NCBI RefSeq assembly: GCF_003116035.1
Contig: NZ_LGQW01000015.1
Location: 7,401,295-7,465,294, forward strand
DNA: 64,000 nucleotides
Source of the DNA: Azospirillum sp. TSH64
Lineage (GTDB): Bacteria > Pseudomonadota > Alphaproteobacteria > Azospirillales > Azospirillaceae
Direction: 5' to 3'
Below the pieces are notes generated by a model, which was not told the origin of the DNA, did no database searches, and was given only the letters and a program-made list of their open reading frames with translations. Numbering within the stretch: the first letter of the stretch is position 1; the number at the start of each line of letters is the position of its first letter. Made by a program: the position numbers and the translations under genes. Below are positions 10,732 through 19,381 of this stretch, one piece after another.

Positions 10732-12953
10732 CAGACGATATGAGCGACGACATCGGCACGCCGGCCGCCACAACCACCGCCGACCCGCATCTGGTCCATG
10801 ACCTCGCCGTCGCCCATCCGGAGGTGACGACGCTGGGGGCGGCCGGCCTGCTGCGGATGACCGACGCCGAGGCGCGCGGGCTGGTGGCGCTCGGCCTGCC
10901 GCTGCCGAAGGGCAAGCGCGACCTGCTGGTGCCGGCGGAGCGGCGCGCGGCCATCCTGATGGAGATCGCCGGACGCATCGACCGCGCCCACCGCCGCGAC
11001 GCGCTGCTTGCCCAGGGCCGCCGGGCGCTGGCCGGCGGCCACACCGCCCTGCTGTCCTGCGAGGACCGCACCCGCGTCCGCGCTGTGCGCAGCGACGAGC
11101 TGCCCTGGCCCGGCCTGTCCCCGGCGATCCGCTTGCAGGTTTCCCGGACCTTCGACGCGCTGGAGCTGTCGGACCTGTCCGATGGGGAGCTGTCGGCCCG
11201 GCTGGACCATGACCCGGCCCTGCGCGCAGCACTGGACGACGCCCTGTCCCGCATCGCCGCCCGGCTGCGCGATCTGGCCGAGCGGGCCGGCGACGACCCG
11301 GATTGGGGCTTCGCCAGCCTCGCCGACCGGCTGGGCAAGGCCGCCCGCAACCGCAGCGACGCCGACGAGTTGCTCGACCGCTGGGACCGCGAATACGACC
11401 AGTGGCGCCGCGACCGGGCGGAGGGGCGCGGCCGGCTCTATGTCGACCGCCATTTCGACTTCTCGCGCTTCGAACGGCTGTTCCCGGTGGCGCGCGGCAT
11501 GAACCGCCGTCTGGTGCTGGTGATCGGCCCGACCAACTCGGGCAAGACCCACCGTGCCATCACCGCGCTGCGCGAAGCGCGCGACGGCGTCTATCTGGCG
11601 CCGCTGCGCCTGCTGGCGCTGGAGGTGATGGAGCGGCTGAACGGCGAAGGCACCCCAACAACGCTGATCACCGGCGAGGAGGAAATCCGCACCCCCGGCG
11701 CCCGCCACACCGCCTCCACCATCGAGGTGATGGACCCCGACCGCCCCGTCGAGGTCGCGGTGATCGACGAGATCCAGATGCTGGCCGACCCGGCGCGCGG
11801 CTGGGCCTGGACCGCCGCCCTGATGGGCGTCCCGGCGGAGACCGTCTACATCCTCGGCGCGCCGGAGGTCCGGCCGCTGGTGGAGCGCGCCGCCGCCCAT
11901 CTCGGTGAGCCGCTGGAGGTGGTGGAGCTTGAGCGCAAGACCCCGCTGTCGATGCTGGACCGCCGGCTGGAGTGGGCGGAGGTGGAGCGCGGCGACGCGC
12001 TGATCGCCTTCTCCCGCCGCGAGGTGCACAGCGTCCGCGACACGCTGCTGGCCCAGGGACTGTCGGTCGCCGCCATCTACGGTGCGCTGGCCCCGGCGGT
12101 GCGGCGGCGCGAGGCGGCGCGTTTCCTGTCCGGCGAGGCCGATGTGGTGGTGGCGACCGACGCCATCGGCATGGGGCTGAACCTGCCCTGCCGCCGCGTG
12201 TTGTTCACCGCCCTGGAAAAGTTCGACGGCAGCGGCGTCCGCCCGCTGAGTGCCACCGAGGTGAAGCAGATCGCCGGCCGCGCCGGCCGTTTCGGACAGT
12301 TCGAGGAAGGGCATTTCGGCGTCATCGCCCGCGGCACCCCCGCCACGCTGAAACGCCTGCTGGAGGCGCCCGACCGCCGCCTGCGCGCCGACGCCCCCCT
12401 GCCCGTCCGCCCGACCCGCGCCATGCTGGCCCGTCTCGCCAGCCACATCGACAGCGACGAGACCCGGCTGCTGGTGGAGTGCTTCGGCAGTGCCGCGACA
12501 TCCGGCTCCCCCTTCCGGCTGGCCGACCTGTCGGCGCTGCGCCGGGCAGCACCCATGCTGGATGCCCGCCGGCTGGCGCTCGCCGCCAAGCTCGACCTGC
12601 TGCTCGCCCCCGCCGACCTTGAGGATGCGGAGGATGCCAAGGTGTTCGCCGCGATCCTCGACGCGGTGGAGGCCGGAGAAAGGCTGCCGCTCGGCCGGCT
12701 GATCCCGGCGCGGCTCGACGGGCTGGCCGCCGACGTGCTGGAGGCGGCATCGCGCGCCTGCGACCTCTATTTCTGGGCGTCGCGCAAGTTCCCGGACGCC
12801 CTGCCCGACCGCGACCGGGTGCGCAGCGCCCGCGACGCCATCGGCCAGCGCCTGTCCGAAGCGCTGGCCTCCCGCGCCCGCCGCCGCGAGCCGCCGCCGG
12901 CCGCCGGCTTCCGCGGCGCCCCGCGCAAGCGCTTCGGGCCGCACCGCCGCTGA
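10728..12953 (+). CDS. Suv3-like superfamily 2 RNA helicase
   Basis: The 741-residue product has the two RecA-like domains of the Suv3 group, best known from the mitochondrial RNA degradosome. Visible motifs are I (GPTNSGKTHRA), Ia (YLAPLRLLALEV), II as DEIQM, IV-V (VVVATDAIGMGLNLP) and VI (QIAGRAGRFG). The DEIQ box is characteristic of Suv3 rather than DEAD proteins. An acidic N-terminal region of about 260 residues precedes the core, and the C-terminus ends in a basic tail (PRKRFGPHRR) that may bind RNA. Coupling to an RNA methyltransferase suggests a role in RNA processing. No accessory S4 or ferredoxin gene is adjacent. Confidence 0.9.
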   Translation: MTDDMSDDIGTPAATTTADPHLVHDLAVAHPEVTTLGAAGLLRMTDAEARGLVALGLPLPKGKRDLLVPAERRAAILMEIAGRIDRAHRRDALLAQGRRALAGGHTALLSCEDRTRVRAVRSDELPWPGLSPAIRLQVSRTFDALELSDLSDGELSARLDHDPALRAALDDALSRIAARLRDLAERAGDDPDWGFASLADRLGKAARNRSDADELLDRWDREYDQWRRDRAEGRGRLYVDRHFDFSRFERLFPVARGMNRRLVLVIGPTNSGKTHRAITALREARDGVYLAPLRLLALEVMERLNGEGTPTTLITGEEEIRTPGARHTASTIEVMDPDRPVEVAVIDEIQMLADPARGWAWTAALMGVPAETVYILGAPEVRPLVERAAAHLGEPLEVVELERKTPLSMLDRRLEWAEVERGDALIAFSRREVHSVRDTLLAQGLSVAAIYGALAPAVRRREAARFLSGEADVVVATDAIGMGLNLPCRRVLFTALEKFDGSGVRPLSATEVKQIAGRAGRFGQFEEGHFGVIARGTPATLKRLLEAPDRRLRADAPLPVRPTRAMLARLASHIDSDETRLLVECFGSAATSGSPFRLADLSALRRAAPMLDARRLALAAKLDLLLAPADLEDAEDAKVFAAILDAVEAGERLPLGRLIPARLDGLAADVLEAASRACDLYFWASRKFPDALPDRDRVRSARDAIGQRLSEALASRARRREPPPAAGFRGAPRKRFGPHRR

Positions 12954-13076
12954 AGGGGAGATTGACGAAGGGGGGTTGGTTCCCGGCGAAATTCGCCCGC
13001 ATGGCACTGCTGCACTGCGAACGAAGGGGACGCCCTGCTGTTCTGACCTGGACCAGACTTGGCTCGGTCACCACAT

Positions 13077-13095
13077 CGATAGCAAGCGCCTATCG
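13077..13095. promoter_or_regulatory. inverted repeat upstream of the Nramp transporter
   Basis: CGATAG (13077-13082) and CTATCG (13090-13095) face each other over 7 bases, about 100 bases before the transporter start. It could be an operator for a metal-responsive repressor, but it matches no consensus I know. The rest of the 238-base gap shows no gene. Confidence 0.2.
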
Positions 13096-13191
13096 CCACG
13101 TTAGAAAACGTCGATTGGACGCTATCGAAAGGCCCTGCCATTGTTGCATCGGTGGCCAAACCTCTGGCCGTCCCGTTCAGGAGCAACCGGC

Positions 13192-14481
13192 GTGAAGACC
13201 GCATCCCCCACCATCGCCGACACCGTCCCCGCCCGCTCCCCCGCGGTGGGACGCCGGTTCTGGACCATGCTCGGCCCCGGCTTCGTGGTGGCGGTCGGCT
13301 ATATGGATCCGGGCAACTGGGCAACGGACATCGCGGCGGGCTCCAGCTTCGGCTTCGCCCTGCTGTCGGCGGTGCTGATCGCCAGTCTGGCCGGCATCTT
13401 CCTGCAGGGGCTGATCGTCCGGCTGACGCTGGCGACCGGCACCGATCTGGCCCGGCTGATCCGCCAGCGTTTCCCGCGGCCGGTGGCGATGCTGGTCTGG
13501 GCGGTCTCGGAGCTGGCGATGATCGCCACCGATCTGGCCGAGCTGCTGGGCAGCGCCATCGCGCTGAAGCTGCTGTTCGGCATCCCGATCATGGCCGGGG
13601 TGGTGATCTCCGCCGTGCTGACCTTCGGCATCCTGGCCCTGCCCGGCGCCCGCGGCCGTGCGCCCGAACTGGTGGTCGGCGCGCTGATGAGCGTGGTCGT
13701 CGTCTGCTTCGCCTGGGAGTTGGCGATTGCCCGCCCCGACCCCGGCGCCCTGCTGGCCGGTCTGGTGCCAAGCGTCGAATTGGCCCGCAATCCCGAGATG
13801 CTGTACCTGTCGCTGGGCATCATCGGCGCCACCGTCATGCCGCACAATCTGTTCCTGCATTCCGGTCTGGTGCAGGCCCGGCTGGCCGAGGTCAAGACGG
13901 AGGAGGAGCGGCGGCAGGCCGCTCGCTGGCTGACCATCGACCTGTCGACCGCGCTGGCGCTGGCCGGTCTGGTCAACGGCGCCATCCTGGCGGTCGCCGC
14001 CGTGGCCTTCCAGGGAGCGGCTGCCGGTACCTCCCCCGGCATCGAGGACGCCCACGCCCTGCTGGGCAGCAGCATCGGCGGCGTCGCCGCCCTGGTCTTC
14101 GCCATCGCCCTGCTGGCCGCCGGCCAAAGCTCCACCACCACCGGAACCATGGCCGGGCAGATGGTGACGGAGGGCTTCCTGAACCTGCGGCTGCGCCCGG
14201 TCACCCGTGCGCTGATCACCCGCGGCGCCTCGCTGATCCCGGCATTGGCAGTGCTGGGCAGCGCCGGGGACGGGGCGGTGGATGGCTTGCTGGTGCTGAG
14301 TCAGGTGGTGCTGGCCCTGACCCTGCCCTTCATCCTGATCCCGATGCTGGTGCTGCTGCGCAACGACAAGCTGATGGGCGGGCTGGCGATGGCGCCGCTG
14401 ACCCTGCGGCTGGCCAGCCTGACCGTGCTGGTGCTGACCGGCCTGTCCGGCTGGCTGGCCGGCACCACCGCCATGGCGTGA
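13192..14481 (+). CDS. mntH: Nramp family divalent metal transporter
   Basis: The 429-residue membrane protein imports Mn2+ and possibly Fe2+ with protons. Helix 1 carries the metal-binding DPGNWATD and helix 6 carries MPHNLFLHS, the two family signatures. About eleven hydrophobic segments are visible. The start is GTG at 13192: AGGAG at 13180-13184 lies 7 bases upstream, whereas the longer frame starting at 13141 has no ribosome site. The gene is followed by slyX. The family is certain; Mn2+ specificity is inferred from bacterial homologues. Confidence 0.93.
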   Translation: MKTASPTIADTVPARSPAVGRRFWTMLGPGFVVAVGYMDPGNWATDIAAGSSFGFALLSAVLIASLAGIFLQGLIVRLTLATGTDLARLIRQRFPRPVAMLVWAVSELAMIATDLAELLGSAIALKLLFGIPIMAGVVISAVLTFGILALPGARGRAPELVVGALMSVVVVCFAWELAIARPDPGALLAGLVPSVELARNPEMLYLSLGIIGATVMPHNLFLHSGLVQARLAEVKTEEERRQAARWLTIDLSTALALAGLVNGAILAVAAVAFQGAAAGTSPGIEDAHALLGSSIGGVAALVFAIALLAAGQSSTTTGTMAGQMVTEGFLNLRLRPVTRALITRGASLIPALAVLGSAGDGAVDGLLVLSQVVLALTLPFILIPMLVLLRNDKLMGGLAMAPLTLRLASLTVLVLTGLSGWLAGTTAMA

Positions 14482-14564
14482 GCGGAAAGGCACCTCGACC
14501 CGGAGCGGGGAATGGTCCATCTTGCGGCCCGTTCCCCGATTTTCCTTCCTGTCATCGGTGCCCT

Positions 14565-14777
14565 ATGGATCCTGCCCTCGAACAACGCCTCGCCGATCTG
14601 GAAAGCCGCCTCGCGCATCACGAGCGCATGGCGGAGGAGATGTCGGAGGTCATCTTCGCCCAGGGCCAGACTATCGACCGCCTGACCGCCCAGATGAGGC
14701 GCATGCGCGACCGGGTGGAGGCGGCGGAATACGCCATCGCCTCCCCGCAGGACGACCGGCCGCCGCCGCATTACTGA
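14565..14777 (+). CDS. slyX: SlyX family protein
   Basis: This 70-residue protein is almost entirely coiled coil (ALEQRLADLESRLAHHERM, then EVIFAQGQTIDRLTAQMRRM) and ends in PPPHY, the hallmark C-terminus of SlyX proteins. The family has no established biochemical function. It lies 83 bases after mntH and is convergent with the multicopper oxidase, with 16 bases between the two stops. Confidence 0.92.
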   Translation: MDPALEQRLADLESRLAHHERMAEEMSEVIFAQGQTIDRLTAQMRRMRDRVEAAEYAIASPQDDRPPPHY

Positions 14778-14793
14778 GGGACTGGGGGCGTCC

Positions 14794-16338
14794 TCACCCC
14801 ACCCCCTCGTAGACCACCTCCGTCATCATCCCCGTCGCCATGTGCAGCAGGTTGTGGCAATGCAGCGGCCAGCGGCCGGGGTTGTCGGCGTCGAAGGCGA
14901 CGGTGACGCTGCCCATCATCGGCACCAGGACGGTGTCGCGCACCGCCCCGGCCACCGGCCGGCCGTCGATGGCCACCACCTGGAAATGATGGCCGTGCAG
15001 GTGCATGGGATGCGCCATCATCGACGCATTCTCGAAGGTCAGCTCCACCCGCTGGCCCTGGCGGACCGTCAGCGGCCGGTGCGCCCCGAAGGTCAGACCG
15101 TCCAGGCTCCAGACATAGGGCGCCATCGAGCCGGTCAACTGCATCCGCCGCGTCAGGTCGGCGGTACGCGCCGCCAGCGGCATGACGGCGACCAACTGCT
15201 TTTCCAAAGACAGGTCGAGCGGATCGGTCTGCGTCTCCCCGGCCGCCGCGACCTTCTCCACCGCAGCGCCGGGGGTGGCGAGGATGATGCCGGTGCGCTG
15301 CACCGCCCCTTCGCGCAGAGCCAGGATCGGGAAGGCGCCGCCCTCGGCCGGCACGGTCAGGCGGATGTCCAGCCGCTGGCCCATGCTCATGGCGAAGCGG
15401 CTGCCGGCAACCGGCTGCACCGGGTTGCCGTCGGCGGCGATCACCTGCCCGGTCAGCCGCCCGAGGTCGAGATGGAAGGCGGTCGAGGTGGCGCCGTTGA
15501 TGATGCGCAGCCGCACCCGTCCGCCCCGTTCCACCCGGACCAATTCGGGGTCGGCGAGCGTGCGGTCGTTGGCGAGGTAGGCGTCGTACTCGACGTCGTT
15601 CAGGTCCATCGCCATGCCGCCGGACATACCGCTCATGCCATGCCCAGAGCCATGCGCCGAACCATGTTCCGCCTGTCCGTGATCCATCGAGCCGTGGTTC
15701 ATCACGCCGTGATTCATGGCGCCAGTGCTCATGGCACCGTGATCCATCTGGCCGTGCCCGCCATGGGCCGTTCCGCCGGCCGGCGCACCCAGGGAGGCCA
15801 ACAGCTCCGTCGGGTCGCGGAAGGTGAAGTCGTGCAGCAGGAGTGTCACCTCCTGCTCGTCGGCGCGCAGATCCTCGGCGCTGCGGACCACCAGCGGGGC
15901 CGCCATCAGCAGCTGTTCCTGCATCCCGTGATGGGAGTGCATCCAATGGGTGCCGGTGCGGGGCGCGAAGTCGTAGCGGACCGACTCGCCGTTGCGGATC
16001 GCCGGACGGTTGTTGTCGACGACACCGTCCTGGACATAGGGCGGCGTCTGGCCGTGCCAGTGGATGACCGCATCCTCGCCCGCCCGGTTGGCGAGATCGA
16101 CGACGAAGCGCCGGCCGGGATCGAGGGTCAGCCCATGGGTGCCGTCGGGCTGGCGGATGCCGAACACGCCGGCCGCCTTGCCGTTCACGTCGAGCGTGCG
16201 GCGGTCGACGGTCAGCCGGACGGCATCCTCCACCGGACTGGCGGCAAAGACGGAACGCGGAAAGGCGGGAAGCAAGGCGGCACAGCCGCCGGCGACCGCC
16301 GTCGACAGCAGACGGCGGCGCGAAAGCGCGAGAGTCAT
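14794..16338 (-). CDS. copA: Tat-exported multicopper oxidase, CopA-like
   Basis: The product is a 514-residue periplasmic copper oxidase that probably oxidises Cu(I) or detoxifies copper. The N-terminus has a twin-arginine signal (LSRRRLLSTAVAGG). The copper ligands are complete: IHWHGQT and HWMHSHHG near the N-terminus, HPMHLHGHHF and the C-terminal HCHNLLHMATGM, which supplies the type 1 Cys, His and Met. Between them lies a Met/His-rich insert with repeated MDHG, MNHG and HGSGHGMSGM units, typical of copper-binding segments. The ATG at 16338 is chosen because it places the Tat motif at residues 6-10; a longer start at 16413 would overlap the upstream gene. It is second in an operon with a small Met/His-rich exported protein. 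Confidence 0.93.
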   Translation of the reverse strand: MTLALSRRRLLSTAVAGGCAALLPAFPRSVFAASPVEDAVRLTVDRRTLDVNGKAAGVFGIRQPDGTHGLTLDPGRRFVVDLANRAGEDAVIHWHGQTPPYVQDGVVDNNRPAIRNGESVRYDFAPRTGTHWMHSHHGMQEQLLMAAPLVVRSAEDLRADEQEVTLLLHDFTFRDPTELLASLGAPAGGTAHGGHGQMDHGAMSTGAMNHGVMNHGSMDHGQAEHGSAHGSGHGMSGMSGGMAMDLNDVEYDAYLANDRTLADPELVRVERGGRVRLRIINGATSTAFHLDLGRLTGQVIAADGNPVQPVAGSRFAMSMGQRLDIRLTVPAEGGAFPILALREGAVQRTGIILATPGAAVEKVAAAGETQTDPLDLSLEKQLVAVMPLAARTADLTRRMQLTGSMAPYVWSLDGLTFGAHRPLTVRQGQRVELTFENASMMAHPMHLHGHHFQVVAIDGRPVAGAVRDTVLVPMMGSVTVAFDADNPGRWPLHCHNLLHMATGMMTEVVYEGVG

Positions 16339-16409
16339 GACGGACTCCGAAGAATCGGATGAAAAGGGGATAAGGAAAGGCGCCGCGGAAGCCCGGCGGC
16401 GCGCCGGCA

Positions 16410-16790
16410 TCATCCCAGCCGCGGCGGCGGCAGGTCGGGCCGCACCCCAAGCCCTTCACGCAACAGTCCGGTCGTCCACCGCAAGCGCAGCCCGGTGGAG
16501 CCGACCGGGGTCGTCAGACCGGCGCTTGGCAAACCGACGACCATGGGCGCACAGGCCATGCCGGCGCAGCAAGGCTGGGTCGCGTGATGCGTCCGGCCCG
16601 GCGCGGGGCGGCCATGGTCCATTCCATCCATGGCGGCCGCGTGCGGCACGCCGTGCACCGCCATGGCGGCCGGCGCATCATGCGGACAGGCAGCGGCGGC
16701 ATCCCCCGACCACAGCAGCAGGCCGAGAATCACGAGGACAAGCGCCCCCGCGACCCCGCTCAGCCTCCGCATCCAGTCGGCGACGCGCAT
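16410..16790 (-). CDS. small exported Met/His/Cys-rich protein, probably copper-related
   Basis: I do not recognise a named family for this 126-residue protein. A basic start (MRVADWMRRL) precedes one long hydrophobic segment, VAGALVLVILGLLLW, then an AAAA-C cleavage-like site. The exported part holds MAVHGVPHAAAMDGMDHG and a PCCAGMACAPM cluster, both good soft-metal ligands. The C-terminus (LPPPRLG) is a conserved-looking tail. It lies 71 bases upstream of the multicopper oxidase on the same strand, so it is probably a copper-binding partner. That role is inferred from composition and position. The ATG at 16790 places the basic region directly before the membrane segment. Confidence 0.7.
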   Translation of the reverse strand: MRVADWMRRLSGVAGALVLVILGLLLWSGDAAAACPHDAPAAMAVHGVPHAAAMDGMDHGRPAPGRTHHATQPCCAGMACAPMVVGLPSAGLTTPVGSTGLRLRWTTGLLREGLGVRPDLPPPRLG

Positions 16791-16976
16791 CGGCACCGCA
16801 CCGCTCCCGCTTGTTGTCAGCCTTTCCAAATAGGCCCTCGGTGGGAGCCGGTCAACCGCCTCCGACCGCCGGACAGGGCGTCTACCCATTCCGTCCTAGG
16901 CGTTTTCCCGAGCATGGAACTGCAACACACCGCCCCTATATTGGCCGTCACCCGAAACCAAGAAAACACTCCCGAG

Positions 16977-17186
16977 ATGTCCGCCCCCGCCCGTTCGGCC
17001 ACCCTTCTGCACACCGCGACCCGTCCGCTGCATTGCGCCTGCTGCGGCCGTCCCTTCGTCCGTCCGTCCACGCGGGGGCCGGCACCGCTCTATTGCTCGG
17101 CGGATTGCCAGAAGCAGATGCGCGTCCGCACGCGGGTGTGGAGCGGGCGCGACGACGCCCCCTTCGGACTGCGCCGCGCGTCTTAG
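16977..17186 (+). CDS. small zinc-ribbon-like protein
   Basis: This 69-residue frame has CACCGRPFVRP, then LYCSADCQKQMRVRTRVW. The C-x2-C and C-x3-C spacing around a central loop fits a treble-clef or zinc-ribbon site. No enzymatic domain accompanies it. The start ATG at 16977 has only a weak ribosome site, and a TATATT lies at 16938-16943. The stop codon TAG lies inside the left arm of a perfect 20-bp hairpin, so termination of translation and of transcription are closely placed. It is divergent from the copper genes. Confidence 0.6.
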   Translation: MSAPARSATLLHTATRPLHCACCGRPFVRPSTRGPAPLYCSADCQKQMRVRTRVWSGRDDAPFGLRRAS

Positions 17187-17232
17187 AGACTGTCTGGTGC
17201 TCATTGAAGCACCAGACAGTCTCTAAGCTTTT
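17182..17232 (+). terminator. perfect 20-bp hairpin with short T run
   Basis: Bases 17182-17201 are exactly complementary to 17208-17227 across a CATTGA loop, and C plus TTTT follows at 17228-17232. It works as an intrinsic terminator for the small Cys gene, although the stem is unusually long and contains that gene's stop codon. The minus side has no U-tract. Confidence 0.7.
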
Positions 17233-17240
17233 GGTTCTTC

Positions 17241-17283
17241 GTGTGATTCACGCTTCAAGCGATCCCGCTTGAACCGATCACAC
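17241..17283. repeat. second nested inverted repeat
   Basis: An inner stem TTCAAGCG/CGCTTGAA (17254-17261 with 17266-17273) is enclosed by GTGTGAT/ATCACAC (17241-17247 with 17277-17283). It lies between the hairpin terminator and the pbpC stop at 17294, so it may help end pbpC transcription from the other strand, though it has no U-tract. Confidence 0.5.
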
Positions 17284-17293
17284 TCCAACGGTT

Positions 17294-19378
17294 TCAACGA
17301 ATCTCGACGGTCGCGCTGTCGCTGCGGCCGTCGGCGTCCAGCACGGTGACCCGCACCACCCCCGGCCCGTCCGGACGCCACACCACGTCGCGGGCAATCG
17401 GTGACTGGGCGATGCGCCGTCCGTCGATCAGCCAGGACAGCGGGCGACGCCCGCCGCTGGCGGTCAGGGTCATCGGCTCCCCCTTGCCATCAGGGCCCAG
17501 CGCCTCCAGCACCATGTCGCTGACCGGGAAGGTCAGGCGCAGCCGGTCGGTCTGGCGCGGCCCGGCCAGCTCGACCTCGCCCGGCCGCAGGTGGCGCAGC
17601 AGCTCCGGCGGCGCCTCGTTCCTGACCGGGCCGGCGGGACGGCCGCGCTCGGCCGGCAGCCGGTCGAAGACCTCGAACAGCAGCGGAGCGGCGGTGTTGC
17701 GGCCGTAATGGTCAGGGCTGGGCGTGCCGTCCGGCCGCCCGACCCACACGCCGACGGTGTAGCGCCCGGTGACGCCGAAGGCCCAGGCGTCGCGGAAGCC
17801 GTAGCTGGTACCGGTCTTCAGCGCCACCGGCCCGCTGCCGCGCAGCTCCTGCGCCTGCACCACCCCCGGCGGCGGCGGCGAGCCTTCCAGGATGGCACGG
17901 ACCTGCTGCGCCGCGGTGGCCGACAGCAGCCGCTGCTCCGCCCCGCCGGGTTCGTCCAGCCTGGCGCGCAGCGGCGCCACCAGCCCGTCGCGCGCCAGCC
18001 CGCTGTAAAGCATGGTCATGTCCCACAGGCTGATCGACGCCCCGCCCAGCGCCACCGGCAGCCCCGGCAGCGTCGTGCCGCCCGGCAGCACCAGCCGGGC
18101 ACCGGCCTTGCGCAACGCCTCGGCGAAGCGCAGCGGCCCGACGCGGTCCAGCACCAGCACCGCCGGCACGTTCAGCGAGCGCTGCAACGCCTCCATCACC
18201 GTCAGGTCGCCAGTGAAGCTGCGGTCGAAATTGCGCGGCGCCCAGTCGCCGAAGCGGGTGGAGACGTCGGCGATCTGGGTCAGCGGGTGGATGATGCCGT
18301 CGTCGAAGCCCAGCCCATAGATGAAGGGCTTTAACGCCGATCCGGGCGAGCGCACCGCCCGCACCATGTCGATGGGGCCCTGCCGCGTCTCGTCCAGCGC
18401 GTTGGGGCTGCCGAGATAGGCGAGGACGGAGCGGTCGCGGTTGTCCACCACCAGCACCGCCAGCCCGGCCTGCGGGTTCAGCGTTTCCGCCGTCTTCCGG
18501 CCCAGCGCCTCGACCGCCTGTTGCAGGGTGCCGTCGATGGTGGTGGCGATCTGCGCCCGTCCGGGATTGGCGCTGCGCAGCCGGTCGGCCAGATGCGGGG
18601 ATGATGCCGGCAGCGGCAGCCGGGCCGAGGGCACCGGCAGGGTCTTGGCCTCCGCCACCGCCTTGGGCGGCAGCGCGCCCGCCTCCGCCACCCGGTCCAG
18701 CACCTTGTCGCGCGCCGCCCGCGCCCGCTCCGGATAGCGGTCGGGGCGCAGGTGGGAGGGCGATTGCGGCAGCGAGACCAGCAGCGCCGCCTCCGCCGCG
18801 TCCAGTTCAATCGGCGCCTTGCCCAACAGCATCAGAGAGGCGGCGCGGATGCCCTCGATGTTGCCGCCATAGGGGGCGAGCGTCAGATACATGCCGAGGA
18901 TGTCGCGCTTGCCGTAGCGCCATTCCAGCTGGGCCGCCCGCGCCGCCTCGATCAGCTTGGCGCTGAAGGTCCGTGGCCGCGGCTCCAGCAGGCGGGCGAC
19001 CTGCATGGTGATGGTGGAGGCGCCGGAGACCACCCGCCCCGCCCCCAGATTCTGCCCCGCCGCGCGCAGCACCGCCAGCGGATCGACGCCGGCATGGTTC
19101 TCGAACCGCCGGTCCTCATAGGCCAGCAGCAGCTCGACGAACAGCGGCGAGACATCGTCCACCGTCGCCGGCAGCCGCCACGCGCCGGCCCCGTTGGTGA
19201 AGATGCGCAGCGGCTGGCCCTTGCGGTCGGTGACCGTCACCGACAGGTCGGCCAGCCGGTCCAGCGGCGGCGGGAACAGCCGGTCGAGCAGCAGCGCCGT
19301 CCCGACCAGGACGGCGACGCCGGCCGCCGCCACCCCCGCCCGCCTTACCCGGACATTACGCACCCAAGCCGGCGCCAA
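17294..19378 (-). CDS. pbpC: penicillin-binding protein 1C
   Basis: This 694-residue bifunctional peptidoglycan synthase has one N-terminal membrane helix. The GT51 transglycosylase shows its catalytic Glu in EDRRFENHAGVD and GASTITMQVARLL. The transpeptidase has SxxK as SPGSALKPF, SxN as SLNVP and KTG as LKTGTSYGF. A C-terminal Ig-like PBP1C-specific domain follows (SVTV-type strands, SDSATVEIR at the end). The start is TTG at 19378, supported by GGAG 6 bases upstream inside the last codons of the preceding gene. The alpha-2-macroglobulin gene ends only 3 bases before it, so the two form the operon known from E. coli yfhM-pbpC. Confidence 0.95.
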   Translation of the reverse strand: MAPAWVRNVRVRRAGVAAAGVAVLVGTALLLDRLFPPPLDRLADLSVTVTDRKGQPLRIFTNGAGAWRLPATVDDVSPLFVELLLAYEDRRFENHAGVDPLAVLRAAGQNLGAGRVVSGASTITMQVARLLEPRPRTFSAKLIEAARAAQLEWRYGKRDILGMYLTLAPYGGNIEGIRAASLMLLGKAPIELDAAEAALLVSLPQSPSHLRPDRYPERARAARDKVLDRVAEAGALPPKAVAEAKTLPVPSARLPLPASSPHLADRLRSANPGRAQIATTIDGTLQQAVEALGRKTAETLNPQAGLAVLVVDNRDRSVLAYLGSPNALDETRQGPIDMVRAVRSPGSALKPFIYGLGFDDGIIHPLTQIADVSTRFGDWAPRNFDRSFTGDLTVMEALQRSLNVPAVLVLDRVGPLRFAEALRKAGARLVLPGGTTLPGLPVALGGASISLWDMTMLYSGLARDGLVAPLRARLDEPGGAEQRLLSATAAQQVRAILEGSPPPPGVVQAQELRGSGPVALKTGTSYGFRDAWAFGVTGRYTVGVWVGRPDGTPSPDHYGRNTAAPLLFEVFDRLPAERGRPAGPVRNEAPPELLRHLRPGEVELAGPRQTDRLRLTFPVSDMVLEALGPDGKGEPMTLTASGGRRPLSWLIDGRRIAQSPIARDVVWRPDGPGVVRVTVLDADGRSDSATVEIR

Positions 19379-19381
19379 TCG

